The notes under the pieces are model-generated. The model did not search any database, was not told the DNA's origin, and saw nothing but the letters and a program-made list of their open reading frames with translations. From contig OMZY01000010.1 in the NCBI GenBank assembly GCA_900315675.1, positions 1-64,000 on the forward strand: a DNA stretch of 64,000 bases, read 5' to 3'. A program made the position numbers and the translations under genes. This DNA is from an uncultured Eubacteriales bacterium. Its GTDB lineage: Bacteria > Bacillota > Clostridia > Christensenellales > Aristaeellaceae. Position 1 is the first letter of the stretch, and each line of letters begins with the position of its first letter. Of the stretch, positions 43,802 through 52,273 are shown piece after piece.

Positions 43802-44677
43802 TCAGTAAATCAGGGATTTTCCGGAGCCGTAATCCACCACTTCCGCTGGAATCCGGTACGTGTTCCCTTCAGGGTCCGTCAGGATGACATCCGCAGGTTT
43901 GTTCACGTCCCTGACTTCGACCCGGCAGTTGGTGGAGATAACCCCATTCCCGGGAGTAATCGTCACGGTTCCGTTTTCCGGATCCTCCAGCTGCGCGGTC
44001 CATTCCTCCGTCACGGGATACTTTTCGGGATCCAGGGGGAAACTGACCGCATAGGTGGTTCCGGTGCCGTTCCGGAAGGCCAGGAACAGGCTCACCGCCA
44101 GCACCAGCACCGCGATCCCCGCGGCAATGAGCCGGGCCGGCTTCTGCCGCAGAATGAACAGGATCAGCGCAGGCACCGCACTGTAGCAGAAAAGCATAGC
44201 CAGCAGGTACCGCGGGAAGGTACCGGTCACCGTTTTCAGGTAGTCCGTTCCGATCCAGATCAGCGCAGCCAGCGCAACGGACAGGATCAGGCCGCTGAGA
44301 ATATTCCCCTTCTTGATATACCAGGCGATGAAAGCGCCCGGCAGCGTTGCCGCCGTCCAGATGAACCAGTAGGGCCAGTAGTACCTGAACAGCCCGAAGC
44401 CCAGCCTGTTGAAGGGCACCTGAACCAGGTAAACCAGGGGCTGGGAGATCAGGAAGTACACAAAGGTTTTCAGCGCGGCTTCCGCCGGCTTTTCGCAGTT
44501 GACCACCACGATAATCGCCAGGACGATCCACGCCTCAAAAGTCACGGCAATCTGATGAATGGAATTGTTGTCCGGAACCAGCAGGGCGATCAGGCCGGTG
44601 ATCACGCCAGAGATCACCGCAAAAATGATCAGCCTTTTCCACGTCATTCTGATTCCGCCGAAAAGTTTGCTCAGCAT
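43802..44677 (-). CDS. Polytopic membrane protein with extracytoplasmic C-terminal domain
   Basis: A 291-residue protein. Seven hydrophobic helices are visible (about 13-34, 46-62, 68-90, 100-120, 126-146, 155-178 and 183-202), then a soluble beta-rich domain of about 90 residues with TYAVSFPLDPEKYPVTEEW and NGTVTITPGNGVISTNC. The domain resembles a small Ig-like fold. I do not recognise the family. A good promoter (TTGACG-N17-TAAGAT) lies upstream and rpiB follows after 26 bases, so it is the first gene of that operon. Confidence 0.8.
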   Translation of the reverse strand: MLSKLFGGIRMTWKRLIIFAVISGVITGLIALLVPDNNSIHQIAVTFEAWIVLAIIVVVNCEKPAEAALKTFVYFLISQPLVYLVQVPFNRLGFGLFRYYWPYWFIWTAATLPGAFIAWYIKKGNILSGLILSVALAALIWIGTDYLKTVTGTFPRYLLAMLFCYSAVPALILFILRQKPARLIAAGIAVLVLAVSLFLAFRNGTGTTYAVSFPLDPEKYPVTEEWTAQLEDPENGTVTITPGNGVISTNCRVEVRDVNKPADVILTDPEGNTYRIPAEVVDYGSGKSLIY

Positions 44678-44753
44678 TTTGAACTCCTTTTTTCTGCAGT
44701 ACTGTCTTAAAAAGCCGTATTGTCAGTGATATGTTTCCCGGATTGTTATGATG

Positions 44754-44782
44754 ATCTTACCAAAGCGCGGGTTTTCCGTCAA
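44754..44782 (-). promoter_or_regulatory. Predicted promoter of membrane protein-rpiB operon
   Basis: TTGACG, 17-base spacer, TAAGAT on the minus strand. Confidence 0.7.
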
Positions 44783-44785
44783 ACT

Positions 44786-44818
44786 GAAAAAGGAGGCACG
44801 GAATACCTCCGTGTCTCC
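44786..44818 (-). terminator. Terminator of Bax inhibitor-1 gene
   Basis: GGAGACACGGA / TCCGTGCCTCC stem followed by TTTTT on the minus strand. Confidence 0.85.
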
Positions 44819-44836
44819 TTCAGGCGGACTGCCGTT

Positions 44837-45682
44837 TTATTTCTTGCTGTCGCCCGTCAGGCGGATAATCAGCTCCAGGATCCGCAGGTACAGCCAGAGC
44901 ACCGTGAAGACCAGGCCGAAGGCGGCGCTCCACTCGTACTCCTTCGGATAGCCTTCCTTCACGCACTCGTCAATGGCGGAGAAGTCGCTGATCAGGAACA
45001 GGGAGGCCAGCAGGATGCCGAGCAGATCTAGGCCGATGGCCACTGCCGGATTCTGGAAAATCCCCTGGACGTAGGGACGGGTGAAGGGAATCAGGGAACC
45101 CAGGAAGGTGATCACCCCGAACGCGATGGAGCCGATCACCAGGGAGTAAAGCACGGTGCGGAATTTCCCGCACACCCGGACCTTTCCTGAGGTGTACAGC
45201 CAGCTCATGCCAGCGACCACGGCCACGGTCAGCAGCAGAGCTTCCAGGCCCAGGTACTCAAAGCCCTTCAGCACCTTGAACACCAGGAAGGAAATCACGT
45301 AGCCCTGGCCGGCAGCGTAGATGCTGCCGGTGACGGGAATGGTCTTCCGGACGAAGATACCCGCCATTTCTGCAACAAAACCGATCAGCAGCACCGCACC
45401 CAGGATCGCGGTTTCGTTCAGTGTCAGGGTCACGGTGAACTTTTCGTAAAAGGTCAGGGTCTGCCATGCCGGCGCGTTCGCATAGACTGCGGAAACCAGC
45501 AGCTGGGCAATCATTCCCAGCACCGTCAGCGCCAGAAAGATGCAGGTTTTCGCCGCGACGCCCGTGTAGGTGGCGGTGCCGTCCATCGTCCGGCCTTCCG
45601 CCTTGCTCAGGCGGCTCAGCACCGGATTGGGGCGGAGCAGGGTCCGGGAGGAAGTTTTATGTTCACGTGCGATGGTGGTCAT
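44837..45682 (-). CDS. Bax inhibitor-1/YccA-like membrane protein
   Basis: A 281-residue membrane protein of the Bax inhibitor-1 group, the bacterial YccA/BaxI_1 branch that begins with a soluble, basic N-terminus. Here this N-terminal 40 residues contain RPNPVLSRLSKAEGRTMDG. Seven helices follow, and the C-terminal signature SDFSAIDECVKEGYPKEYEWSAAFGLVFTVLWLYLRILELI (read in parts) carries the acidic residues lining the proposed pore. The role of bacterial members (ion leak or FtsH modulation) is not settled. The start at MTTIAREH has GGAG nine bases upstream. Promoter CTGACA-N17-TATATA. Confidence 0.92.
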   Translation of the reverse strand: MTTIAREHKTSSRTLLRPNPVLSRLSKAEGRTMDGTATYTGVAAKTCIFLALTVLGMIAQLLVSAVYANAPAWQTLTFYEKFTVTLTLNETAILGAVLLIGFVAEMAGIFVRKTIPVTGSIYAAGQGYVISFLVFKVLKGFEYLGLEALLLTVAVVAGMSWLYTSGKVRVCGKFRTVLYSLVIGSIAFGVITFLGSLIPFTRPYVQGIFQNPAVAIGLDLLGILLASLFLISDFSAIDECVKEGYPKEYEWSAAFGLVFTVLWLYLRILELIIRLTGDSKK

Positions 45683-45727
45683 GGTTCGTTTCTCCTTCTC
45701 TTTCATCATTCATTCGTTCAACACCTT

Positions 45728-45756
45728 TATATACGTTCCGGAAAATGGGCTGTCAG
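45728..45756 (-). promoter_or_regulatory. Predicted promoter of Bax inhibitor-1 gene
   Basis: CTGACA, 17-base spacer, TATATA on the minus strand. Confidence 0.6.
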
Positions 45757-45968
45757 TTCATGGGCATAAATTTGTCCGTTTTCTTCTGAACAGATCCGGA
45801 GGACGCGGGTCAATGATCCCCTGGAAGAAAAAAACACCCGTACCGCTGATCGGTTGTAAAACAAGAGAAGCAGCCCCTCTCCGGCCCGCGTCCGAAAAAA
45901 AGTGAAACAAACCATACCCCCGCGGCGTTTTATATAGTGTAAAGACTAAACAAGGAGGTACACCCAAC

Positions 45969-46754
45969 TTGAAGAAACTGACAAAAACCACCGCGTTACT
46001 CGTGCTGGCAACCCTGCTGATGCTCCTGCTCAGCAGCTGCGGCAGCGCACAGGATACAACCACTGTGTCCGCCGACCCCATGATGGCAGATGTTCTCTCC
46101 GCTGAGACCGAACCGGAAACCGTTCCTTCTGTGGAGACCGATTCTTCCCTGCCTGAACCGGAACTCATTCCCATGGCGGACAACGGCTCCTTCGGAGAAG
46201 AAACAGGGACCATTCCCGAACCGGAAACCGCGCCCGCGGCGGACAGTAGCACCAGCCGTCAGGACGGCGAGCGCTTCCAGGATTCAATCATGCTGGAGGG
46301 CATGCCGGAAGCCGTCTTCTACGAACATGTGAAAAATGACGTCATCGGCATCGAGCTGGATTATGACTATGAAAACTTTGAGCGCCGCAGCGGTTCCGCC
46401 AGCGAGTGCTTCATTTCCAAGTATGACAATGCGGACGCTCCCGAAAACTATCTGGAAATCTTCTACACCGAGGAAGACTCTGATTCCGCCGCGGCTTCCA
46501 TCGCTGAAGGACTGTCCGCCAATTATGCCGCGAACAAGGAAGCCTTCACGCTGAAGAACGCCGGTGCCTGCACCCGCATCGACGCTTCCTCCACCCCGGA
46601 CGGCCAGATGCCTGACCATCTGCAGACGGTTTATATTATCCCGCTGCAGAAGGGCTGTGCCGTTGCCACCGCGCATTACTCCGCTGAAGCCGCGGAAGGC
46701 TTCGGCCACCGCTTTGCTGAAATCATGGATACCCTCACCGTCATGAGCAAGTAA
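45969..46754 (+). CDS. Lipoprotein of unknown function
   Basis: A 261-residue lipoprotein: hydrophobic signal TTALLVLATLLMLLL and lipobox LSSC with the acylated cysteine at 24. A long acidic, proline-rich linker (about 30-95, with several EPE repeats) holds the folded C-terminal domain away from the membrane. That domain (about 105-261) is a single alpha/beta unit, with YDYENFERRSGSASECFISKY and a C-terminal helix near EGFGHRFAEIMDTL. No family recognised. The start codon is TTG, with AAGGAGG eleven bases upstream. Confidence 0.82.
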   Translation: MKKLTKTTALLVLATLLMLLLSSCGSAQDTTTVSADPMMADVLSAETEPETVPSVETDSSLPEPELIPMADNGSFGEETGTIPEPETAPAADSSTSRQDGERFQDSIMLEGMPEAVFYEHVKNDVIGIELDYDYENFERRSGSASECFISKYDNADAPENYLEIFYTEEDSDSAAASIAEGLSANYAANKEAFTLKNAGACTRIDASSTPDGQMPDHLQTVYIIPLQKGCAVATAHYSAEAAEGFGHRFAEIMDTLTVMSK

Positions 46755-46776
46755 GCCTCCGACCCCATAAAGAAGG

Positions 46777-46806
46777 CAGGCGCCCGTCCCGGGCGCCTGT
46801 TCTTTG
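46777..46806 (+). terminator. Terminator of lipoprotein gene
   Basis: CAGGCGCCCG / CGGGCGCCTG stem with a 3-base loop and TTCTTT. Confidence 0.88.
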
Positions 46807-46828
46807 TTGCAGCGTATTAAACTCGGTG

Positions 46829-46904
46829 CGGAAAGTTGACAGACGGGACGGGGTTAATGTCATGCGAAGTTTGACCTTAACCCCGTCCCTCTGTCAACTT
46901 TCCG
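46829..46904. repeat. Large inverted repeat of the CTGTCAAC type
   Basis: CGGAAAGTTGACAGA...GGGACGGGGTTAA pairs with TTAACCCCGTCCC...TCTGTCAACTTTCCG. It is a diverged member of the GGGACAGAC family, with arms changed together. Confidence 0.82.
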
Positions 46905-46973
46905 TATGGAACTCCACAACGTAAAGATATCAGTGAAACACTATATAATTGTGCATTATGCATTGTGCATTGT

Positions 46974-48464
46974 TCATTTGTCATCGCTTTGCGATGACCC
47001 GCCGTCCCTGAACATTGAGAACTTCTCCATCGGATATTTCTCCAGGTTCTCCAGGATCTTCCGGTCGTCCGCCTTGTTCAGCAGCGCCTGCCGGTCCCGC
47101 AGCACCTGGGCTTCCGCCTGGTGCTTGGAAGGTCCGCCGATGCAGCCGCCGGGGCAGATCATGCCCTCGATAAAGTCCTCCTCCAGCTTTCCGGCCCTGA
47201 GCAGCATCAGGGCTTTTTTGCATTCGTCGCCGCCGGAGCACTGCCGCAGCCGGATGCCTTCCGTATCCTCTCCCATCTCCCGCATGGCCTGCAGCACCGC
47301 CGCCGCGACGCCGCCGCTGCCCGCGAACTGTTTGCCGAACAGGGAGGATTCCTGGTACTCCTCTTCCACCGGTTCAATTTTGATCTCCCGGGAATCCAGC
47401 ATCGCCACAATTTCTCCGTAAGTCAGGGCGTAGTCCGGCCGGTCCGCGATGAACTCGTTCAGCGTCTCGCCCTTCTTGGCGATGCAGGGCCCGATGAACA
47501 CCGTGACGCAGTCCGGATCCAGGCACTTCAGGTACCGGGATACGGCGACCATGGGGCTGACGGTATTGGACTTGTACAGTTCATATTCCTTGGGGAAATG
47601 GTGCCGCAGCATGGAGATGAACGCCGGGCAGCAGGAGGTGGTCATCTTCCGCCCTTCCTTCCGGGCCTCGATCCACTCGCGGGCTTCATAGGCCGCGGTC
47701 ATATCGCCGCCCAGGCCCACCTCCACCATCTCCGCGAAGCCCAGCTTCTTCAGCGCCGCGCGGATGGCCGCCATGGTGATGCCGCTGCCGAACTGACCTT
47801 CCGTCGCCGGGGCGCACATGGCGATCACCCGCTTGCCTTCCCGGATCTTCCGGATGATCTGCGTCGCGTAGATTTTGGAACCCACCGCGCCGAAGGGGCA
47901 GCTGTGGATGCAGTGGCCGCAGTGGATGCACTTTTCATCGTCGATATAGCAAAGGCCGTTCTCGCCGTAGGAAATGGCGTCCACCGGGCAGGCCTTCTTG
48001 CAGGGCCGGGTCATGTGGAGAATGGCGCCGTAGGGGCAGGATTTCGCGCACAGCCCGCAGGATTTGCACTTGGTTGGATCGATCTTCATCCGGGTGTCGC
48101 CGGGGCTGATCGCCCCGAAGCGGCAGGCGTTCAGACAGGCTTTGCCCAGGCAGAACCTGCAGATATCCGTCACCAGGTAATCCTGGATCGGGCAGTCGTC
48201 GCAGGCGGCGGGGATCACCGCCACCACGTTTTTTGATTCGGAGTTCACGTCCGGCGCCAGGCCCATGGCCAGCCGGATCCTGCCCCGGATAATCTCCCGT
48301 TCCTTATAGATGCAGCAGCGGTATTCCGGTTTGGGCCCGGGGATCAGCTTCTGCACCAGCTTTTCACAGCTTTCCGCGTTCAGGTCATCCTCCCAGGCCA
48401 GGCGGCACACCTCCCGCAGCACCTGGTGTTTCAGTTCCACAATCCCTTTGTCGTTGGTCATCAT
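46974..48464 (-). CDS. Monomeric [FeFe] hydrogenase (group B-like)
   Basis: A 496-residue iron-only hydrogenase, probably catalysing reversible proton reduction with ferredoxin. The N-terminal half (about 80-200) contains several cysteine clusters for 4Fe-4S centres (ACDDCPIQDY, CKSCGLCAKSCP, CIHCGHCIHSCP). The H-cluster motifs are TTSCCPAF (275-282), IGPCIAKKGE (324-333, with G for the M of the common MPC) and CPGGCIGGPSK (437-447). This pattern fits the group B enzymes of clostridia rather than the common group A. No hydE/F/G maturation genes lie in the window. The start ATG follows GGAGG by nine bases. Confidence 0.88.
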   Translation of the reverse strand: MMTNDKGIVELKHQVLREVCRLAWEDDLNAESCEKLVQKLIPGPKPEYRCCIYKEREIIRGRIRLAMGLAPDVNSESKNVVAVIPAACDDCPIQDYLVTDICRFCLGKACLNACRFGAISPGDTRMKIDPTKCKSCGLCAKSCPYGAILHMTRPCKKACPVDAISYGENGLCYIDDEKCIHCGHCIHSCPFGAVGSKIYATQIIRKIREGKRVIAMCAPATEGQFGSGITMAAIRAALKKLGFAEMVEVGLGGDMTAAYEAREWIEARKEGRKMTTSCCPAFISMLRHHFPKEYELYKSNTVSPMVAVSRYLKCLDPDCVTVFIGPCIAKKGETLNEFIADRPDYALTYGEIVAMLDSREIKIEPVEEEYQESSLFGKQFAGSGGVAAAVLQAMREMGEDTEGIRLRQCSGGDECKKALMLLRAGKLEEDFIEGMICPGGCIGGPSKHQAEAQVLRDRQALLNKADDRKILENLEKYPMEKFSMFRDGGSSQSDDK

Positions 48465-48489
48465 GGTCCTCTTCCTCCGTGCCTCCAAC

Positions 48490-48593
48490 ATTCGCCGCAG
48501 GCGAATAATTCATATCGTCGAAGACGATAATTCATATTGCCGCAGGCAATAATTCATCGCAGTGAGTGCCATCGCTGCGCGATGCCACTCACT
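48490..48593. repeat. Hairpin array with AATTCAT linkers, block 4
   Basis: TTCGCC-GCA-GGCGAA, ATCGTC-GAA-GACGAT and ATTGCC-GCA-GGCAAT with linkers, then a longer stem CAGTGAGTGCCATCGC / GCGATGCCACTCACTG with one mismatch. It lies between the histidine kinase and hydrogenase genes, in an otherwise co-directional pair. Confidence 0.9.
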
Positions 48594-48654
48594 GTCCGTA
48601 CTTCCCGACCGCCTCGTCCACCGTCATTTCCCCGGTGCCGATCAGACATTTTTC

Positions 48655-51201
48655 TCATTTTCTCTTTTCCTCCTTGATTCTGCGAATTTCCCTGATCACC
48701 AGTTTCAGGTCGATCGGTTTGGCGATATGTCCGTTCATGCCCGCCTTCATGCATTCCGCCACGTTTTCGGAGAAGGCGTCGGCTGTCATGGCAATGATGG
48801 GAATCGAGGCGGCCCATTTGTTCTCCAGCTTCCGGATGTGCCGCGTCGCGTCCAGGCCGTTCATTTCCGGCATCTGGATATCCATAAAGATGAGGTCGTA
48901 GGTTCCTTCCGCGGCCTGCTCCATTTTCTCCGCGCAGATCCGTCCGTTTTCCGCCCGTTCGGACGTGATGCCGTACATCTCCAGCATGGCGGAGATGATC
49001 TCCCAGTTGATGTCGTTGTCCTCGGCGATCAGGATATGCATGCCGGCCAGGTCGGAGCAGTCGTCCTCCGGTTCCAGGGCTGTCCCTTCCGTTCCGAGCA
49101 GCTCGTTGATCCGCTCATACAGCCCGGATCGGAACAGCGGTTTGCTGATGAACCCGTTCACCCCGGCCTCCTTCGCCGCCTCCTCCGCGTCGGACCAGTC
49201 GTAGGCGGAGGTCAGCAGGACCGGGACGGGCGCGTCGATTTCCGCCCGTATGCGCCGTACGGTCTCGATGCCGTCCATCTCCGGCATCTTCCAGTCCAGG
49301 ATCACCGCGCTGTAATCCCGTCCTTCCGCGTGCCTGAGGCGGATCATCTCCAGCGCCTGTGCGCCGCTTCCCGCCGTTTCCGTGTGAACGCCCAGCGATT
49401 CCAGTGTATCCGCCGCGGTTTCCAGCTGGTCCGGATCGTCGTCCGCAACCAGGATATCCACGTTCTCGAAGCGCATTTCCTCCAGGTGCTTTTCGGCCGC
49501 GGGAAGATCCAGGACCACGGTGAAGGTGGTGCCTTTCCCCTCTTCGCTCTGGCAGTCGATGGTGCCCTCCATCAGCTCCACCATCTGCCGGGTGATGGCC
49601 AAGCCCAGGCCCGTGCCCTGGATGCTGTTGACCCGGCTGTCCGTCTGGCGGGAGAAGGGCTGGTACATCTTCTCCAGGAATTCCGGCGTCATGCCGATAC
49701 CCGTGTCCGCCACGCAGTAGGTCAGCTTCACGCAGCCGGCCTTTTCGCTCTTTTCCTCCCGCAGGTCCACGGAGATGCGGCCGCCCGGCATGGTGTACTT
49801 GATGGCGTTTGAAAGAATGTTGATATAAATCTGGTTCAGCCGCAGCTGATCCGCGTACAGGTATTCATGCTCAATGTGGTTGGTGCGGAAGCTGAATTCG
49901 ATGTTCTTCTCCTTGATCATGGGCCGGGACAGGTTCATCAGATTCTGCACGGTTTCCACCAGGGAGAAGGTCATCGGATTCAGGGTGATCTTTCCGCTCT
50001 CCACCTTGGAAATGTCCAGGATGTCGTTGATCAGCGTCAGCAGGTGATTCCCGGCCAGGCTGATCTTCCGCAGGTTTTCCGACACCGCTTCCCTGTCTCC
50101 CGGGTTCTTTTCGGTAATCGCGGTCAGGCCGATGATCGCGTTCATCGGCGTGCGGATATCGTGGGACATGGTAGAAAGGAAATCGGTCTTGGCCTTGTTG
50201 GCGGCTTCCGCCTCCCGGGCCATGGCCCGCAGCTTTTTGTTGAAGGAATGCATGTACAGGTAGTCCAGCACCAGCAGGAGCAGCAGTCCGAAGGTAATCA
50301 CCCCGATCAGGAGCCAGTCCTCCGTCACCCTGTTCAGGTCGGTGTCCGGGGCGGAGCTCAGCAGCACCCAACCCTTGGTGGAGGTGATGGGCGTATAGGC
50401 CACCACGCATTCCCTGCCTTTGGAGTCCAGCATGGTGAAGGAGCCGGTTCCGGACAGGATATCCGCAAACAGCTGCTGCTGGGCCGGGACGCCCGTCTGG
50501 TTGTAGGATTTGTAGAATTCAAAGAAGCTGGCGTTCTTGAAGGAGCGCCCCTTGATGACATAGTTGCTTTCCGTGTCGATGATGGAGAAGTCCTCGTCCT
50601 CATACTCCTCCTGCGGGAACACCCACTTCGCCTTCAGGTCGGAGGTGGGAACGATGCGCAGCAGGTAGGCCTGCCGCTTCTCCCCGCTTTCCGCGTCCCG
50701 CACCGTGATCCGGTTGCAGAAGGCCAGGGACTGTTCCCCGTTCAGGGGGTTGGTATAGGTCCGGCTGACGTTGATTGCCGTGCCCAGGTCCGCAATCCAG
50801 CTCCCGTCCCCCAGCAGCTCCAGCCGTTTGTAGGAAACGGCGTAATCGTCCGCGGTGTTCAGCTTCGGCCGGGTGGAAAAGCCGTCCAGGGTTTCGGTGT
50901 CGATCAGGTGGGCGGAGATGGTGGGATTGACATGGGTGGCGCGGACATATTCCGCCGCCTCTTCCAGGGTCATCTCCCGGCTGCTGATATACTGGGCCCA
51001 GTTGTCGCAGATTCCCTGCTCCCCTTCCAGGTAGTTGCCCGTCACCCGTTCCATGGCGATGGTCGAGTTGACAAAGTGTTCCACCTGGTAGCGGAAGTTT
51101 TCTCTTTTCTGGTAATTGGAATACAGCTCAATAAAGACCAGCATGGCAATCATCAGAGCGATATTCGCCATGATGATCCATGACCTTTTGAGACGGTTCA
51201 T
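48655..51201 (-). CDS. Hybrid sensor histidine kinase with two receiver domains
   Basis: An 848-residue hybrid kinase. Helices at about 9-27 and 296-313 flank an extracytoplasmic Cache-like sensor domain. A HisKA domain follows (STMSHDIRTPMNAI, phospho-acceptor His347), then an HATPase domain with LNILSNAIKYT-type N-box (read as INILSNAIKYT), VADTGIGM and GTGLGLAI. Two receivers close the protein: REC1 phospho-acceptor Asp in AVILDWKMPEMDG and REC2 in LIFMDIQMPEMNG. No HPt domain or response regulator with a DNA-binding domain is encoded nearby, so its output partner is elsewhere. The promoter is very good (TTGACA-N17-TATAAT). Confidence 0.95.
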   Translation of the reverse strand: MNRLKRSWIIMANIALMIAMLVFIELYSNYQKRENFRYQVEHFVNSTIAMERVTGNYLEGEQGICDNWAQYISSREMTLEEAAEYVRATHVNPTISAHLIDTETLDGFSTRPKLNTADDYAVSYKRLELLGDGSWIADLGTAINVSRTYTNPLNGEQSLAFCNRITVRDAESGEKRQAYLLRIVPTSDLKAKWVFPQEEYEDEDFSIIDTESNYVIKGRSFKNASFFEFYKSYNQTGVPAQQQLFADILSGTGSFTMLDSKGRECVVAYTPITSTKGWVLLSSAPDTDLNRVTEDWLLIGVITFGLLLLLVLDYLYMHSFNKKLRAMAREAEAANKAKTDFLSTMSHDIRTPMNAIIGLTAITEKNPGDREAVSENLRKISLAGNHLLTLINDILDISKVESGKITLNPMTFSLVETVQNLMNLSRPMIKEKNIEFSFRTNHIEHEYLYADQLRLNQIYINILSNAIKYTMPGGRISVDLREEKSEKAGCVKLTYCVADTGIGMTPEFLEKMYQPFSRQTDSRVNSIQGTGLGLAITRQMVELMEGTIDCQSEEGKGTTFTVVLDLPAAEKHLEEMRFENVDILVADDDPDQLETAADTLESLGVHTETAGSGAQALEMIRLRHAEGRDYSAVILDWKMPEMDGIETVRRIRAEIDAPVPVLLTSAYDWSDAEEAAKEAGVNGFISKPLFRSGLYERINELLGTEGTALEPEDDCSDLAGMHILIAEDNDINWEIISAMLEMYGITSERAENGRICAEKMEQAAEGTYDLIFMDIQMPEMNGLDATRHIRKLENKWAASIPIIAMTADAFSENVAECMKAGMNGHIAKPIDLKLVIREIRRIKEEKRK

Positions 51202-51363
51202 ATCAAACAGTTCCTCCTGACAGGAATATCAGAACAAACGATTCTCTTCGGTTTGGAATAAACTCAATACGCGTTTCCCGCGGCCGTTTTCTCCCGGTTT
51301 GCTGTTTTTAACGTCCTTGTAAAGCCTTTTCTCCGTTCCGAAATGCCGGAGATCCTTTTCTTC

Positions 51364-51392
51364 ATTATATGTTCCAAGTCGTACAATGTCAA
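51364..51392 (-). promoter_or_regulatory. Promoter of hybrid histidine kinase gene
   Basis: TTGACA, 17-base spacer, TATAAT on the minus strand. The 5' leader is about 160 bases. Confidence 0.82.
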
Positions 51393-51611
51393 ACGTACAT
51401 ATCATTGCTGAAGCGATGACGCTTTCTCACGTTCGGGATCCCAGCAGGAACTCCAAATTCTGAACCAAGTATCACCTGAGGGTGTCATTCCGACCGGAGC
51501 GAAGTGGAGTGGAGGAATCCCTTACTATGTCCGAAGGACAAATCATTCTGTACTTGTCGCCCTGCTATGTATTAATCAGGATCTCTCCCGCCGCAGCGGA
51601 TAAATCAAAAA

Positions 51612-51640
51612 GAAAAAGCTCCCTCAGGAGCTTTTTCATC
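51612..51640 (-). terminator. Terminator of exported SH3-like 157-residue gene
   Basis: AAAAAGCTCC / GGAGCTTTTTC stem with a TGAG loop on the minus strand. Confidence 0.88.
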
Positions 51641-51674
51641 CGCCAATTGTTCATTGTGCATTGTGCATTGTGCA

Positions 51675-52148
51675 TTACTTCCTGATCCACCCCGTCGCGC
51701 CCCGCAGGCCGACGATCAGCCATTCCCCTTCATCCTTCAGGATCGGCAGGGTGGTATCGGCGTCCAGCAGGCCAACCTTCGGCGCGGTCACGTCGTTCCA
51801 GGCATAGACCGGGGTTGCTCCGGTGGTCCGGTACCAGGCCGGGTCGATCATCAGATACTCGGCGTTCACATAGCCGGCAATGCCCGCGTCCTCGCTGTCG
51901 GAACGCATGATTTCCGCCCAGCCGTCCATCTGCTTCGTCACGATGATAAAATCATTGTTCGTCAGCTCGTCGATGATGCCCGCGTCGCTCCGGGGAGCTT
52001 CCCGCAGGGTCAGTTTTTCGCACAGGATCGCAGCCCGCAGGCCGATCTGTCCTTCACCGTAGGGCGGGATAATCTCCGCCTGGGCGGAAACTGCAATCAG
52101 AAGCATGGCCAGGGCCAGTGCAAACATAATCATTTTCTTCATACGCAT
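51675..52148 (-). CDS. Small exported protein with two SH3-like segments
   Basis: A 157-residue secreted protein: signal peptide KKMIMFALALAMLLIAVSAQA. The mature protein appears to consist of two SH3b-like repeats, about 37-95 (AILCEKLTLREAPRSDAGII, GWAEIM, GYVNAEYL) and 108-157 (GATPVYAWNDVTAPKVGLLDADTTL, GEWLIVGLRGATGWIRK, read in parts). The paired LREAP/GYVN and PVYA/GWI patterns are usual for such domains at the cell wall. A terminator follows; GAGG lies seven bases before the start. Confidence 0.82.
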   Translation of the reverse strand: MRMKKMIMFALALAMLLIAVSAQAEIIPPYGEGQIGLRAAILCEKLTLREAPRSDAGIIDELTNNDFIIVTKQMDGWAEIMRSDSEDAGIAGYVNAEYLMIDPAWYRTTGATPVYAWNDVTAPKVGLLDADTTLPILKDEGEWLIVGLRGATGWIRK

Positions 52149-52273
52149 ATCAGTACCTCTTTCTGAACCGGCGGTCTGGCAGCGGGCTGCCGTGTTTCCG
52201 ACCCGCCGCCCGCTGCGAACCGGTTCATCTATATATACGTATCAGAAAGCCGTTTTGTTCCTTTTTCCGTGTC

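Larger units (their letters stand above)
51202..51674. repeat. Intergenic region with kinase promoter and repeats
   Basis: No gene. Holds the histidine kinase promoter (51364-51392), a CACGTTCGGGATCCCAGCAGG motif (51429), a TGTCATTCCGACCGGAGCG element (51480-51523), a GTCCGAAGGAC hairpin, a terminator (51612-51640) and ATTGTGC 7-mers (51645-51675). Confidence 0.78.
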
